NCBI RefSeq assembly: GCF_003625475.1
Contig: NZ_RAIQ01000005.1
Location: forward strand, 1 to 64,000
From: Butyrivibrio sp. X503
Lineage (GTDB): Bacteria > Bacillota > Clostridia > Lachnospirales > Lachnospiraceae
Reading direction: 5' to 3'
DNA: 64,000 nucleotides
Numbering within the stretch: position 1 is the stretch's first letter; the number at the start of each line of letters is the position of its first letter. Positions 46,240 through 55,478 of the stretch are shown in pieces. Below the pieces are notes generated by a model. It worked only from the letters and a program-made list of their open reading frames with translations, searched no databases and was not told where the DNA came from. The position numbers were made by a program, and so were the translations under genes.

Positions 46240-47181
46240 ATGTCTTTTTCATCGGATGTTAAAGAAGAACTTGTAGGGCATTTCGGGAATTCGAGACATT
46301 GTCAACTGGCCGAGATAGCGGCGATAATATCCGCCATAGGATACGTGAAAGTGGGCAGCGATGGGCAAAAGAAGCTGTTCCTTCAGGCCGACAATGAACA
46401 GATAGTCAGAAAGTTCTTTACATTATTAAGAAAAGCATTTAATATAGGAACTAGCATTTTTGAGAAAGATGCTGATATCAAGGCGAATGGCCGTATTTAC
46501 AGGCTTGTATCGATTGACGGATCGGTTCTTGAAGCTTGTCTCAAGGCAGTTAAGCTCGTTACTCCCGAGGGAGAGCTTAAGGACTTACAAGACGGTATCA
46601 GCCCCATGGTCACCAAGAATTCGTGTTGTAAAAGAGCTTTTATCAGAGATTCTTTTCTGTGTCTTGGTTCCATAAGCGATCCCAATAAGGGTTATCATCT
46701 TGAGTTTGTCTGCGACCGTGAGATTCAGGCGGTTCAGCTGCAGGAGATGATCGAAAGTTTTGATATCGAGGCCCGCATAGTTGTACGCAAAAAATATTAT
46801 GTACTCTACGTGAAGGAGGGCTCGGGGATAGTTGATCTTCTAAATATCATGGAGGCTCATGTAAGCCTTATGAATCTTGAGAATCTCAGGATAGTCAAGG
46901 AGATGAGGAATTCCATTAACAGAAGAGTCAACTGCGAGGTTGCCAATATTACCAAGACGGTTAATGCAGCCACCAAGCAAATAGAGGACATAACGTATAT
47001 AAGAGACCATTACGGTTTCGACAATCTGCAGGACAGTCTTAGAGAAATGGCAGAGGTAAGGCTTGAGCATCCGGATGCAACACTTCTGGAGCTTGGAGGT
47101 TACCTGGAGCCACCTGTAGGAAAATCCGGTGTTAATCATCGTCTTAGAAAGTTAAGTGAGCTCGCTGAAAAGCTGAGATGA
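46240..47181 (+). CDS. whiA: DNA-binding protein WhiA
   Basis: Protein of 313 residues. N-terminal LAGLIDADG-type (DUF199) region with CCKRAFIRDSF and a C-terminal helix-turn-helix ending LLELGGYLEPPVGKSGVNHR. WhiA proteins act in cell division and chromosome segregation in Firmicutes and in sporulation of Streptomyces. It lies 18 bases after rapZ and 13 bases before the HPr-like gene, so all three are probably one operon. Confidence 0.95.
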   Translation: MSFSSDVKEELVGHFGNSRHCQLAEIAAIISAIGYVKVGSDGQKKLFLQADNEQIVRKFFTLLRKAFNIGTSIFEKDADIKANGRIYRLVSIDGSVLEACLKAVKLVTPEGELKDLQDGISPMVTKNSCCKRAFIRDSFLCLGSISDPNKGYHLEFVCDREIQAVQLQEMIESFDIEARIVVRKKYYVLYVKEGSGIVDLLNIMEAHVSLMNLENLRIVKEMRNSINRRVNCEVANITKTVNAATKQIEDITYIRDHYGFDNLQDSLREMAEVRLEHPDATLLELGGYLEPPVGKSGVNHRLRKLSELAEKLR

Positions 47182-47194
47182 GGAGGAAAAATCT

Positions 47195-47458
47195 ATGTTA
47201 ACAAAATCTGTTGAGATCAAGTTGCCCAGAGGGCTTGAGGCTAGACCCGTTGCTGAACTTGTTCAGCTTGCGAGCAAGTACGAGAGCACAGTGCATATCG
47301 AGGCACAGTCCAAGAAAGTAAATGCCAAGAGTATCATGGGAATGATGACACTTAACCTCAATTCGGGTGAGGAAGTTACAGTGATCGCTGAGGGAACAGA
47401 CGAAGTATCTGCAGTTGCCGATATGGAGAGCTTCCTTCTTGGAAACGGACAGAAATAA
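47195..47458 (+). CDS. crh: HPr-family protein without the PTS histidine (Crh-like)
   Basis: Protein of 87 residues, HPr length. The PTS phosphorylation site is changed: GLEARP carries Glu15 where HPr has His15. The regulatory serine S46 is kept in KSIMGMM. It therefore cannot pass phosphate in the PTS but could be a substrate of HprK, as Bacillus Crh (Gln15) is. Position after whiA is also that of crh. A role as catabolite co-repressor or flux sensor is inferred. GGAGG ribosome site. Confidence 0.75.
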   Translation: MLTKSVEIKLPRGLEARPVAELVQLASKYESTVHIEAQSKKVNAKSIMGMMTLNLNSGEEVTVIAEGTDEVSAVADMESFLLGNGQK

Positions 47459-47480
47459 AAAAAGACCCTAAAAAGGGAGG

Positions 47481-47508
47481 ATGCCAGGTAAGTTAACTTA
47501 CCTGGCAT
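47481..47508. repeat. Perfect 28-bp palindrome after the Crh-like gene
   Basis: ATGCCAGGTAAGTT is followed directly by its exact complement, with no spacer. As RNA it would give a 12-bp stem with a TTAA loop. No T run follows at once, so it is a weak intrinsic terminator at best; it may be an operator or a processing site. Confidence 0.85.
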
Positions 47509-47636
47509 ATTATGAAAAAGTTTTATTTGGTATTGTCTTAACTCATCTGACAATATTATATTAACAGGCGAGTATGTACAAAAGATGATTTGAGGTAACC
47601 ATTCTTTTAATTAATTGTAAATAAATTATGAACGCG

Positions 47637-47662
47637 AGGATTCCTTAGGGAATCCTTTTTCT
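47637..47662 (+). terminator. Intrinsic terminator
   Basis: AGGATTCC (47637-47644), loop TTAG, GGAATCCT (47649-47656), followed by TTTTCTT. It closes the hprK-to-crh gene run and precedes the acetyltransferase promoter region, where a TATAAT-like hexamer is seen near 47688-47693. Confidence 0.8.
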
Positions 47663-47739
47663 TATGTGTAAGACACGGTAAATAGTGTGTATAATAGAAG
47701 AGACATGATGTTTGGAGCATAAGATAACAGGAGTAAGAA

Positions 47740-48693
47740 GTGCTGAAAAAGGTTTTGTTTTATATAGATAAAAAAAATATGACGGACAATGAAGTCGCAG
47801 CAAATATTAATGAGGCGGCTGATTATGTGAAGAGCTGTGGGTTCGAGGTGACTGTAAAGCTTTCTGGCGCTGTAGGTGATGAAAATAAAGCCGGCGTGAA
47901 AGCTCAGGATTCATCAGGAAGCGCTTCATTGGAAGAGTCTCTTTTCCTTACGGATTCAAGTCTGGCGGCGAAACTCCTTACGGACGAAGGCGCCTATGTT
48001 GTCGGATTATCTCATGAGCTTAATAAGAACGAGGATTTCTCCGGGCTTAAATATGTCTTTACCGACATTCAAGACGTCGACATCGATTCATATATAAAGG
48101 CTTATCAGAGATATGCGCATCTTCCGTGGGAAGTCATTAAGACGCCAAGACTCCTTATAAGAGAGACGACTCTTGATGATGTCGACAGATTTTATGAGCT
48201 ATACAAAGATCCCGAGATGACAAGATATATGGAGGGACTCTTTGAAAATCCCGACGATGAAAAGCGCTATCAGAAGGATTACATAGAAAAAGTTTACGGC
48301 CTTATGGGCTTTGGAATATGGACCGTAGTAAAAAGAGATGACAATACCGTCATCGGAAGAGCAGGCTATTCCGTAAGAAACGGTTTTGATGATATCGAAC
48401 TTGGCTTTCTTATAGGAAAAGACTATCAGGGACAAGGCTATGCCTATGAAGCCTGCGATGCGATCTTGCAATACGGAAAGGAGATCCTTCTTTTTGAAAA
48501 AGTCCAGACACTTGTAAAAGAAGAAAACACCGTATCGATCAACCTATGCAAAAAGCTTGGATTTACGGAGCTTGATACCGTAGAAGTTGAAGAGAATATC
48601 TACGGCGAAGAGTATAATACCGTGAAAACGGGAGGTGCCAAGCAACCAAACGCCGCAAGAGGCAAGTATGTAAGATTGATGAAACAGCTATAA
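47740..48693 (+). CDS. GNAT-family N-acetyltransferase with an extra N-terminal domain
   Basis: Protein of 317 residues, GTG start six bases after AGGAG. Residues ~1-130 form an alpha/beta region that I do not recognise. Residues ~140-315 are a RimJ/RimL-type GNAT domain: TPRLLIRETTLDD at the start, GYSVRNGFDDIELGFLI, and acetyl-CoA loop DYQGQGYAYEA. Such enzymes transfer acetyl to protein N-termini or small amines; the substrate is unknown. Bacillus also has an acetyltransferase gene (yvcN) after crh. Confidence 0.8.
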   Translation: MLKKVLFYIDKKNMTDNEVAANINEAADYVKSCGFEVTVKLSGAVGDENKAGVKAQDSSGSASLEESLFLTDSSLAAKLLTDEGAYVVGLSHELNKNEDFSGLKYVFTDIQDVDIDSYIKAYQRYAHLPWEVIKTPRLLIRETTLDDVDRFYELYKDPEMTRYMEGLFENPDDEKRYQKDYIEKVYGLMGFGIWTVVKRDDNTVIGRAGYSVRNGFDDIELGFLIGKDYQGQGYAYEACDAILQYGKEILLFEKVQTLVKEENTVSINLCKKLGFTELDTVEVEENIYGEEYNTVKTGGAKQPNAARGKYVRLMKQL

Positions 48694-48698
48694 TATCA

Positions 48699-48745
48699 GA
48701 TGCCGGAGAACAAGCCAAGAACGCAGTGTTTTTCGGCATCCTTTA
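48699..48745 (+). terminator. Weak terminator-like hairpin
   Basis: GATGCCG (48699-48705) pairs with CGGCATC (48734-48740), followed by CTTTAATTT. The loop is long (28 bases) with possible inner pairing, so the call is weak. Confidence 0.4.
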
Positions 48746-48859
48746 ATTTAAGGTGGCTTTTTTCCTCTACATCCTTTAATATATATGTGTAACAGAAGGA
48801 TTATAGTTTGATAGGTACGGAGAGTGAAGCTCTTAATGATGAGTGCCTATGGAGGAGAA

Positions 48860-50653
48860 ATGGACCCAAAAGAATTATTTACTTTGATAGCAGGACTGAT
48901 AGGTGGTCTTGCGATGTTCCTTTACGGAATGAATGTTATGAGCGGAGGTCTTACCAAGGCCGCCGGAGGAAGGCTTGAAAGTGTACTTGCCAAAGTAACC
49001 AAGCATCCTATAATCGCGTATTTATTCGGTGTCGGTGTTACCGCACTGGTTCAATCATCATCCGCATCTACCGTAATGGTAGTCGGTCTCGTTAACTCGG
49101 GAATTATGACTCTTAAGCAGGCAGTCAATGTTATCCTTGGTGCCAACCTCGGTACAACATTTACAGCTTGGCTTCTTTCACTTAACGGTATCAGCAGTGA
49201 GAATTTCTTTGTAAGCTTACTTAAACCCAAGTCATTTACACCTTTCCTTGCAATGATAGGTATAGCTCTATATATGTTCTCCAAGAACGACAAGAAGAAA
49301 AACATCGGAACAGTCCTTCTCGGATTTTCTGTTCTTATGTTTGGAATGAGCAGCATGTCGGATGCCATGGCTCCCCTTAAGACCAACGAGGAGTTCAAAC
49401 AGCTACTTACAACCTTCAGCAATCCAATAATCGGCTTCATGGTCGGAATCATTTTCACAATGGTCATCCAGAGTTCGGCCGGTACTATCGGTGTGCTCCA
49501 GGCAATCGCAAGAGACGTTCCCGTATTATACAGCGTCGCTATTCCTGTTGTTGTGGGAGCTGAGGTCGGTACCTGTATCACAGCCATTCTTTCATCGTTC
49601 GGTGCCAACAAGAACGGTAAGAGAACTGCTCTTATGCACCTTTACTTCAACCTTATCAAGGCCCTTTCATTCATGATCATCTTCTATATAGTAAACAGCA
49701 TTGTTCATTTTTCTTTTATGGGCAACAGGATCGGAATGGCAGGAATCGCCGGAATTCATACGCTTATTAACTTAGTCGCAACGCCGCTCATGCTTCCTTT
49801 TGCGGGATTACTTGTAAACCTTGCGCTTAAGACAATTCCTATAGATGAAAAAGAGAAGAAGGAACAGGAGGAACAGCAGGGAATCCGTACACTCGATCCC
49901 CGCTTCCTTTCAAACCCGCCCTTTGCTCTTGAACAGGCAAGACAGGCAGCCATTGATATGGCTAACATGGCAAAAGATTCCTTGTACAAGGCTGTAGACC
50001 TTATTACCGATTTCAAGGAAGAGACAGCGGAAGAGGTTGATTATCTTGAGAGAAAGGTCGATCAGTACGAAGACCAGCTCGGAACTTATCTTATGAAGAT
50101 AAACAACCATCATCTTTCACCTGAGGACAGCCATACACTTTCAGTGCTTCTGCACTGTATCACAGACTATGAGAGAATAAGTGACCACGCGCTCAACATC
50201 ATGCAGAAGGCTCGTGGAATGAGCGAGAACAAGAGAAGCTTTACTCCCAAGGCGCAGAGCGAGATGGATATCTTTTCTTCTGCGGTAAAAGAGATCGTGG
50301 ATATGTCAATCAATGCGCTTAAGACGCAGGATCCTGAAGTTGCCAAGACTATCGAACCTTTGGAAGAAGCTATTGACGGTATTCATAAAGAAGTTAAACG
50401 TCGTCACGTAAGACGACTTCGCAAAGGAAAATGTACGATCGAGCAGGGCTTTGATCTTAGCGACATCGGAACCGATTACGAGCGTATCGCCGATCACTGC
50501 AGTAACATAGCTGTCGGAATCATTGAAGTTAATGAGGATGCATACGATGCTCACGGCTATCTCGAAGCACTTAAGGCCGAAAAGAGAGAAGGCTTTGAGC
50601 AGGCAGTTGATTTCTATGAGCGCAAGTACGAGCTTCCTTCTGTAAAGTTCTAA
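48860..50653 (+). CDS. Na/Pi cotransporter with C-terminal PhoU-like domain
   Basis: Protein of 597 residues. I favour ATG 48860, just behind GGAGGAG; in-frame starts at 48824, 48836 and 48839 would add up to 12 residues. The membrane part (~1-325) has the duplicated NptA/PNaS repeats with QSSSAS and QSSAGT motifs. The C-terminal ~200 residues are a PhoU-like helical domain (YERISDHALNI and YERIADHCSNI). It takes up phosphate with sodium, and the PhoU part probably regulates it. Confidence 0.9.
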   Translation: MDPKELFTLIAGLIGGLAMFLYGMNVMSGGLTKAAGGRLESVLAKVTKHPIIAYLFGVGVTALVQSSSASTVMVVGLVNSGIMTLKQAVNVILGANLGTTFTAWLLSLNGISSENFFVSLLKPKSFTPFLAMIGIALYMFSKNDKKKNIGTVLLGFSVLMFGMSSMSDAMAPLKTNEEFKQLLTTFSNPIIGFMVGIIFTMVIQSSAGTIGVLQAIARDVPVLYSVAIPVVVGAEVGTCITAILSSFGANKNGKRTALMHLYFNLIKALSFMIIFYIVNSIVHFSFMGNRIGMAGIAGIHTLINLVATPLMLPFAGLLVNLALKTIPIDEKEKKEQEEQQGIRTLDPRFLSNPPFALEQARQAAIDMANMAKDSLYKAVDLITDFKEETAEEVDYLERKVDQYEDQLGTYLMKINNHHLSPEDSHTLSVLLHCITDYERISDHALNIMQKARGMSENKRSFTPKAQSEMDIFSSAVKEIVDMSINALKTQDPEVAKTIEPLEEAIDGIHKEVKRRHVRRLRKGKCTIEQGFDLSDIGTDYERIADHCSNIAVGIIEVNEDAYDAHGYLEALKAEKREGFEQAVDFYERKYELPSVKF

Positions 50654-50705
50654 GTATAAAACAGAAGTACGAACACATTGTATTTACAAAAATCAGGTAA
50701 TAACT

Positions 50706-51266
50706 ATGGATTTTCAGTATCTGGAAAAAAGAGAGCAGGGCGAGTTTATTACCCGCTACAATCTGCATTACAAGACAGTAGACAACAAAGACAAGACATA
50801 CGAGATAATCAGCAGAAATCCGGATCTCAAGGGCTTTGATGATATTAAAAATAAAAAAGTAGACGCGGTCGTGCTCATCATGCATGACGAGACCGGAGAG
50901 AAAATACTGATAAACAAAGAGTTCAGAATGGCAGCAGGGGCGTGGGTTTACAACTTCCCCGCGGGACTTATCGATCCCGGAGAAGTTCCTGAAGAAAGCG
51001 CCAGAAGAGAACTCAAGGAAGAGACGGGGCTTGATATCATCGCCATAGATGACTGGATCGGCGAGAGTTACAGCGCCGTCGGTTTTTCCAACGAGAAGAA
51101 TGTATGCTGCGTCGGAAGAGCTTCAGGAACATTCGCAAAGAGTAGTTCTACTCTTGAAGAAATTCAGCCCGGGTGGTATACCAAAGAAGAAGTAAGAAAA
51201 CTTCTGAAAGAAGAGCCTTTTGCCGCAAGGACGCAGGCTTATTGCTACGCTTGGTCACACAAGTAA
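50706..51266 (+). CDS. NUDIX hydrolase (ADP-ribose pyrophosphatase type)
   Basis: Protein of 186 residues. The Nudix box is complete: GLIDPGE, then ARRELKEETGL at the canonical spacing, with the metal-binding REL-EE residues. Size and the upstream strand pattern fit ADP-ribose/ADP-sugar pyrophosphatases. It may recycle ADP-ribose; the substrate is inferred. No clear ribosome site beyond CAGGTAA is seen. Confidence 0.88.
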   Translation: MDFQYLEKREQGEFITRYNLHYKTVDNKDKTYEIISRNPDLKGFDDIKNKKVDAVVLIMHDETGEKILINKEFRMAAGAWVYNFPAGLIDPGEVPEESARRELKEETGLDIIAIDDWIGESYSAVGFSNEKNVCCVGRASGTFAKSSSTLEEIQPGWYTKEEVRKLLKEEPFAARTQAYCYAWSHK

Positions 51267-51328
51267 ATTGCGCTCGTCGTTGATGCGCAAGATACGTGGG
51301 TTTTATTATTTGTATTTTCGGTATTTGT

Positions 51329-52093
51329 ATGAGCGAAAAGAAAGATCAGAAAAACAAGGGAATATATCAGGCTTCAAAGAATAAAGAAGAGCTGAAAAAA
51401 GGCATAGAAGGCATTAAGATATGTGAGGATTGCGGAGGACTATGCACAGAGAGTGTGCCTATCATGGAAGGTCTTCCCGTCAATGCTCAGGTCAGTCTTA
51501 TGGAGCATTCCGTTCATGAAACGCTCAAAAAGAACAGTTATCTTTTCAGAGAAGGTGAGCCGGTAGATTCTATATGCATCATCCGAAAGGGAAGAGTTAA
51601 ACTCTGCAGATATGATTCCCTCGGAAGAGAGCAGATCATCACCATTCTTGCAGATCACGATATCATCTGGGAAGGAATGTTCCTGGATGGCAGTATTTAT
51701 CCGTATTCAGCAGTATGTCTTACCAATGCATCCATCTGCACGATTCACAGAGACGATTTCATCAAGGTTGTTGACAATCCGACAGCTGCCATGAATATTA
51801 TTATTCTTTTGAGTAAAAAGCTTCATGACGCCAACGAGCGCAATATGCTGCTTTCAACCAAAGATCCCATGGCAAGACTGGCAGGCTTTTTAATGTACAG
51901 AGTTGACAGAAGCGTAGAAGATGATATAGTTTTAAAGCTCGATGATATAGCTGCGAGTGTCAACTTAAGGACGGAGACAGTCAGCAGGAAGCTGCGCGAG
52001 ATGGAAAAAGAGGGTCTGATCCAAAGGATAGGTCATGCAAGGATCAAAGTTCTTGACAGAGACGCCCTCAGGGATATTTATATTTACCAGTAA
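51329..52093 (+). CDS. FNR-type Crp/Fnr transcription regulator
   Basis: Protein of 254 residues from ATG 51329; a GTG at 51296 is in frame but would add an unlikely hydrophobic stretch, and neither start has a clear ribosome site. N-terminal cysteines C32, C35 and C39 (CEDCGGLC), with further cysteines in the cyclic-nucleotide-type beta-roll, are compatible with an FNR-like iron-sulfur cluster. The recognition helix carries RTETVSRKL, the ExxSR pattern that reads TTGAT half-sites. pflA follows 13 bases on, and a perfect TTGAT-N4-ATCAA site lies before pflB. Confidence 0.85.
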   Translation: MSEKKDQKNKGIYQASKNKEELKKGIEGIKICEDCGGLCTESVPIMEGLPVNAQVSLMEHSVHETLKKNSYLFREGEPVDSICIIRKGRVKLCRYDSLGREQIITILADHDIIWEGMFLDGSIYPYSAVCLTNASICTIHRDDFIKVVDNPTAAMNIIILLSKKLHDANERNMLLSTKDPMARLAGFLMYRVDRSVEDDIVLKLDDIAASVNLRTETVSRKLREMEKEGLIQRIGHARIKVLDRDALRDIYIYQ

Positions 52094-52106
52094 TTTAGGA
52101 GTATTT

Positions 52107-52838
52107 ATGATTAAAGGTGCAATTCATTCGATAGAGACCTTCGGTTCCGTTGACGGACCCGGAATCAGATTTATAGTTTTTTTAAAGGGATGCAATCTCA
52201 GATGTAAATACTGTCACAACGCAGATACATGGGATCCCAAGTCGGAGGATATGAGAACGCCCGATGAGCTTCTCGATTTCGCGGAGAGATACAGAAGCTA
52301 CTGGGGTGAAGAAGGCGGAATTACTGTAAGCGGAGGAGAGCCTCTTCTTCAGATTGATTTCCTTATAGAGCTTTTTACCAAGGCAAAAGAGCGTGGGATA
52401 AATACCTGCATAGACACGGCGCTCCAGCCTTTTACAAGAGAAGAACCTTTCTTTTCCAAGTTTAAAAAGCTTGTGGAAGTAACGGATCTTATGCTCGTTG
52501 ATATCAAGCACATCGATAATGAAGAGCACAAGAAGCTCACGGGACTTCCCAATGAGAATATTCTCGACGGAATGCAGTATTTGTCGGAGATCGGACAGCC
52601 GATCTGGATAAGACACGTACTTGTTCCCGATATCACTGACAACGACGAATACCTCAGAAAGACCAGAGCATTTATTGAGAATCTTTCTAACGTTAAAAAG
52701 ATAGAAGTTCTTCCCTACCATTCTTTGGGCCAGCATAAATTCGAGGTTCTCGGAATACCGTACGAGCTGGAAGGCGTAAAATCGCCGTCTAAAGAGCGTG
52801 TGGAGAATGCAACCCAGATTTTACGCGGGTTAAAGTGA
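52107..52838 (+). CDS. pflA: Pyruvate formate-lyase activating enzyme
   Basis: Protein of 243 residues; ATG 52107 follows TAGGAG. Radical-SAM motif CNLRCKYC gives C29, C33 and C36, and GGEP follows in the SAM-binding region. It uses SAM to place the glycyl radical on PflB. The N-terminus (SIETFGSVDGPGIRF) is typical of PflA. It is downstream of the FNR-type gene and upstream of pflB, separated from pflB by a terminator. Confidence 0.96.
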   Translation: MIKGAIHSIETFGSVDGPGIRFIVFLKGCNLRCKYCHNADTWDPKSEDMRTPDELLDFAERYRSYWGEEGGITVSGGEPLLQIDFLIELFTKAKERGINTCIDTALQPFTREEPFFSKFKKLVEVTDLMLVDIKHIDNEEHKKLTGLPNENILDGMQYLSEIGQPIWIRHVLVPDITDNDEYLRKTRAFIENLSNVKKIEVLPYHSLGQHKFEVLGIPYELEGVKSPSKERVENATQILRGLK

Positions 52839-52849
52839 TCGATATACCG

Positions 52850-52882
52850 AAAAAGACAGCAAAAAAGCGCTGTCTTTTTTTT
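52850..52882 (+). terminator. Intrinsic terminator after pflA
   Basis: AAAAGACAGC pairs with GCTGTCTTTT across an A-rich loop, and the 3' arm runs into eight T residues. It separates the regulator/pflA transcript from pflB. Confidence 0.85.
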
Positions 52883-52900
52883 AACAATATTTTTTAAAAC

Positions 52901-52914
52901 TTGATTCTAATCAA
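52901..52914. promoter_or_regulatory. FNR box upstream of pflB
   Basis: TTGATTCTAATCAA is a perfect match to the FNR consensus TTGAT-N4-ATCAA. Its centre lies about 43 bases before the likely transcription start set by TATAAT at 52940-52945, close to the class II activator position (-41.5). No good -35 hexamer is seen, as expected for an activator-dependent promoter. Confidence 0.8.
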
Positions 52915-52939
52915 TGTTTGGCCAAATGCTAAATGGTAA

Positions 52940-52945
52940 TATAAT
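52940..52945 (+). promoter_or_regulatory. -10 element of the pflB promoter
   Basis: TATAAT, 58 bases before the pflB start codon and 26 bases after the FNR box. Transcription should begin near 52951. Confidence 0.65.
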
Positions 52946-53002
52946 TCTCGGTCAGTATAAGTGATAATAATTTAACAATACTGCTTTGAAAGGAGTTTTG
53001 AT

Positions 53003-55267
53003 ATGAACGAAGCATGGAGAGGTTTTAAAGGAACCCACTGGCTGGATGACGTTAATGTAAGAGATTTCATCCAGAATAACTACACACCTTACGATGGCGA
53101 TGAGAGCTTTTTGGCTGATCCCACAGATGCAACTAACAAGCTTTGGGGCAAGCTTCAGGAGCTTCAGAAGCAGGAGCGTGAAAAGGGCGGCGTTCTTGAG
53201 TGCGAGACAGAGGTTGTTTCAAGCCTTACAGCATACGGCCCCGGATACATTGACGAGTCTATGAAGGATCTTGAGAAGGTAGTTGGTCTCCAGACAGACA
53301 AGCCTCTTAAGAGAGCATTCATGCCTTTCGGTGGAATCAAGATGGCTGAGGAAGCTGCTGAGACATACGGCTACAAGGTTAACGAGAAGTTCCACAAGAT
53401 CTTCACTGAGTATCACAAGACTCACAACCAGGCAGTATTTGATGCATACACACCTGAGATGAGAGCAGCAAGACACAGCCACATCGTAACAGGTCTTCCT
53501 GATACATACGGCCGTGGACGTATCGTAGGCGACTACAGAAGAGTAGCTCTTTACGGTATCGACTACCTCATCGAGAAGAAGATGGAAGATTACAACAACT
53601 GCGGTGACGGAACAATGCTTGATCACATCATCCGTCAGAGAGAAGAGATCTCAGAGCAGGTTAGAGCTCTTAAGGGAATGAAAGAGATGGCTAAGGTTTA
53701 CGGCTATGATATTTCTGCACCTGCTAAGAATGCAAAAGAGGCTGTTCAGTGGCTTTACTTTGGTTACCTTGCAGCTATCAAGACTCAAAACGGTGCTGCT
53801 ATGTCAGTTGGACGTGTATCTACATTCCTTGACATCTACATCGAGAGAGATATTAAAGAGGGAACACTTACAGAGAGCGAGGCTCAGGAGCTTATCGACC
53901 ACATGACAATGAAGTTCAGAATGGTTAAGTTCGCTCGTATCCCTTCATACAACAACCTTTTCTCAGGCGATCCCGTTTGGGCAACACTTGAGGTTGGTGG
54001 ACTTGGTATGGACGGACGTCACATGGTTACAAAGAACGACTTCCGTTTCCTCCACACACTTGAGAACATGGGACCTTCACCCGAGCCCAACCTTACAGTA
54101 CTTTACACAGCTAAGCTTCCTGAGACATTCAAGAAGTACGCTGCTAAGATTTCAGTTACAACATCTTCAATCCAGTACGAGAACGACGATGTTATGCGTC
54201 CTATCTGGGGCGATGATTACAGCATCTGCTGCTGCGTATCAGCTACACAGACAGGTAAAGAGATGCAGTTCTTCGGAGCAAGAGCTAACCTTGCTAAGTG
54301 CCTTCTTTACGCTATCAACGGCGGTAAGGATGAGAAGTTCCTTACAAAAGACGGTAAGCACATGCAGATCGGACCTGAAATGGCTCCTATCACAGCTGAC
54401 GTTCTTGACTACGATGAAGTTATGCGTAAGTATGACGTAATGATGGATTGGCTTGCAGGACTCTATGTAAACATCCTCAACCTTATCCAGTACATGCACG
54501 ACAAGTACTACTACGAAGCAGCTGAGATGGCTCTTATCGATACAAACGTAAGACGTACATTCGCTACAGGTATCGCTGGATTCTCACACGTTGTTGATTC
54601 ACTTTCAGCTATCAAGTACGCTAAGGTTTCAACTGTTCGTGACGAGTCAGGTCTTGTTGTAGATTACAAGATCGAGGGAGACTTCCCCAGATACGGTAAC
54701 GATGATGAGAGAGCAGACGAGATCGCTGTATGGCTCCTTAAGACATTCATGAAGAAGATCGAGAAGCACCACACATATCGTGATTCTGAGCCTACAACAT
54801 CTATCCTTACAATCACATCTAACGTTGTTTACGGTAAGGCTACAGGTGCTACACCTGACGGAAGACCTGCATTCGCTTCATTCGCACCCGGAGCATCACC
54901 TTCATACGGTGCAGAGAAGGCCGGACTTCTTGCTTCACTTAACTCTGTTGCTAAGATTCCTTACGAGTACGCTCTTGACGGAATTTCTAACACACAGACA
55001 ATGAACCCCAACGCTCTTGGCCACGACGACGAAGAGAGATCAAACAAGCTCGTTAACGTTCTTGACGGATACTTCAACCAGGGTGCTCATCACCTCAACG
55101 TTAACGTATTCGGTAAGGAGAAGCTCATCGATGCTATGGAGCATCCTGAGAAGCCTGAGTATGCTAACTTCACTATCCGTGTATCAGGATATGCTGTTAA
55201 GTTCATCAACCTTACTAAGGAGCAGCAGCTCGACGTTATCGCACGTACATGCCACGAGGCACTTTGA
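53003..55267 (+). CDS. pflB: Pyruvate formate-lyase (formate C-acetyltransferase)
   Basis: Protein of 754 residues. It splits pyruvate with CoA to acetyl-CoA and formate. The active-site cysteine pair is within a CCC triplet (409-411), in the context DYSICCCVS. The glycyl-radical loop RVSGYAV near the C-terminus gives Gly729. Codon use is strongly biased toward a few codons, as in highly expressed genes. AAGGAG ribosome site. Transcription is probably FNR-controlled and ends at the hairpin at 55311. Confidence 0.97.
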   Translation: MNEAWRGFKGTHWLDDVNVRDFIQNNYTPYDGDESFLADPTDATNKLWGKLQELQKQEREKGGVLECETEVVSSLTAYGPGYIDESMKDLEKVVGLQTDKPLKRAFMPFGGIKMAEEAAETYGYKVNEKFHKIFTEYHKTHNQAVFDAYTPEMRAARHSHIVTGLPDTYGRGRIVGDYRRVALYGIDYLIEKKMEDYNNCGDGTMLDHIIRQREEISEQVRALKGMKEMAKVYGYDISAPAKNAKEAVQWLYFGYLAAIKTQNGAAMSVGRVSTFLDIYIERDIKEGTLTESEAQELIDHMTMKFRMVKFARIPSYNNLFSGDPVWATLEVGGLGMDGRHMVTKNDFRFLHTLENMGPSPEPNLTVLYTAKLPETFKKYAAKISVTTSSIQYENDDVMRPIWGDDYSICCCVSATQTGKEMQFFGARANLAKCLLYAINGGKDEKFLTKDGKHMQIGPEMAPITADVLDYDEVMRKYDVMMDWLAGLYVNILNLIQYMHDKYYYEAAEMALIDTNVRRTFATGIAGFSHVVDSLSAIKYAKVSTVRDESGLVVDYKIEGDFPRYGNDDERADEIAVWLLKTFMKKIEKHHTYRDSEPTTSILTITSNVVYGKATGATPDGRPAFASFAPGASPSYGAEKAGLLASLNSVAKIPYEYALDGISNTQTMNPNALGHDDEERSNKLVNVLDGYFNQGAHHLNVNVFGKEKLIDAMEHPEKPEYANFTIRVSGYAVKFINLTKEQQLDVIARTCHEAL

Positions 55268-55310
55268 TAACATAAACAAGTTTCATTGCAATACGTTGTT
55301 TTATAATAAG

Positions 55311-55343
55311 AAGAACGACTCGATATTTCGGGTCGTTCTTTTT
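55311..55343 (+). terminator. Intrinsic terminator after pflB
   Basis: AAGAACGAC pairs with GTCGTTCTT (CGA/TCG extension inside), loop ATAT-rich, followed by a T run. Typical strong terminator. Confidence 0.85.
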
Positions 55344-55478
55344 ATGTCATACGGTTCATAATTTTAGATAAAAATAACAATTTAAACTATTTTATTTTGC
55401 ACAAAACAATGATAGAGTGAAGATATGCGAAAGCCTTAAAAATACAGCTTTTGCCCAGATTATCATATGAGGCGTTAT

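Noticed and set aside
54221..54235. CCC triplet in PflB as an altered active site
   Set aside because: The second and third cysteines fit the normal Cys-Cys pair; an extra preceding cysteine is harmless variation.
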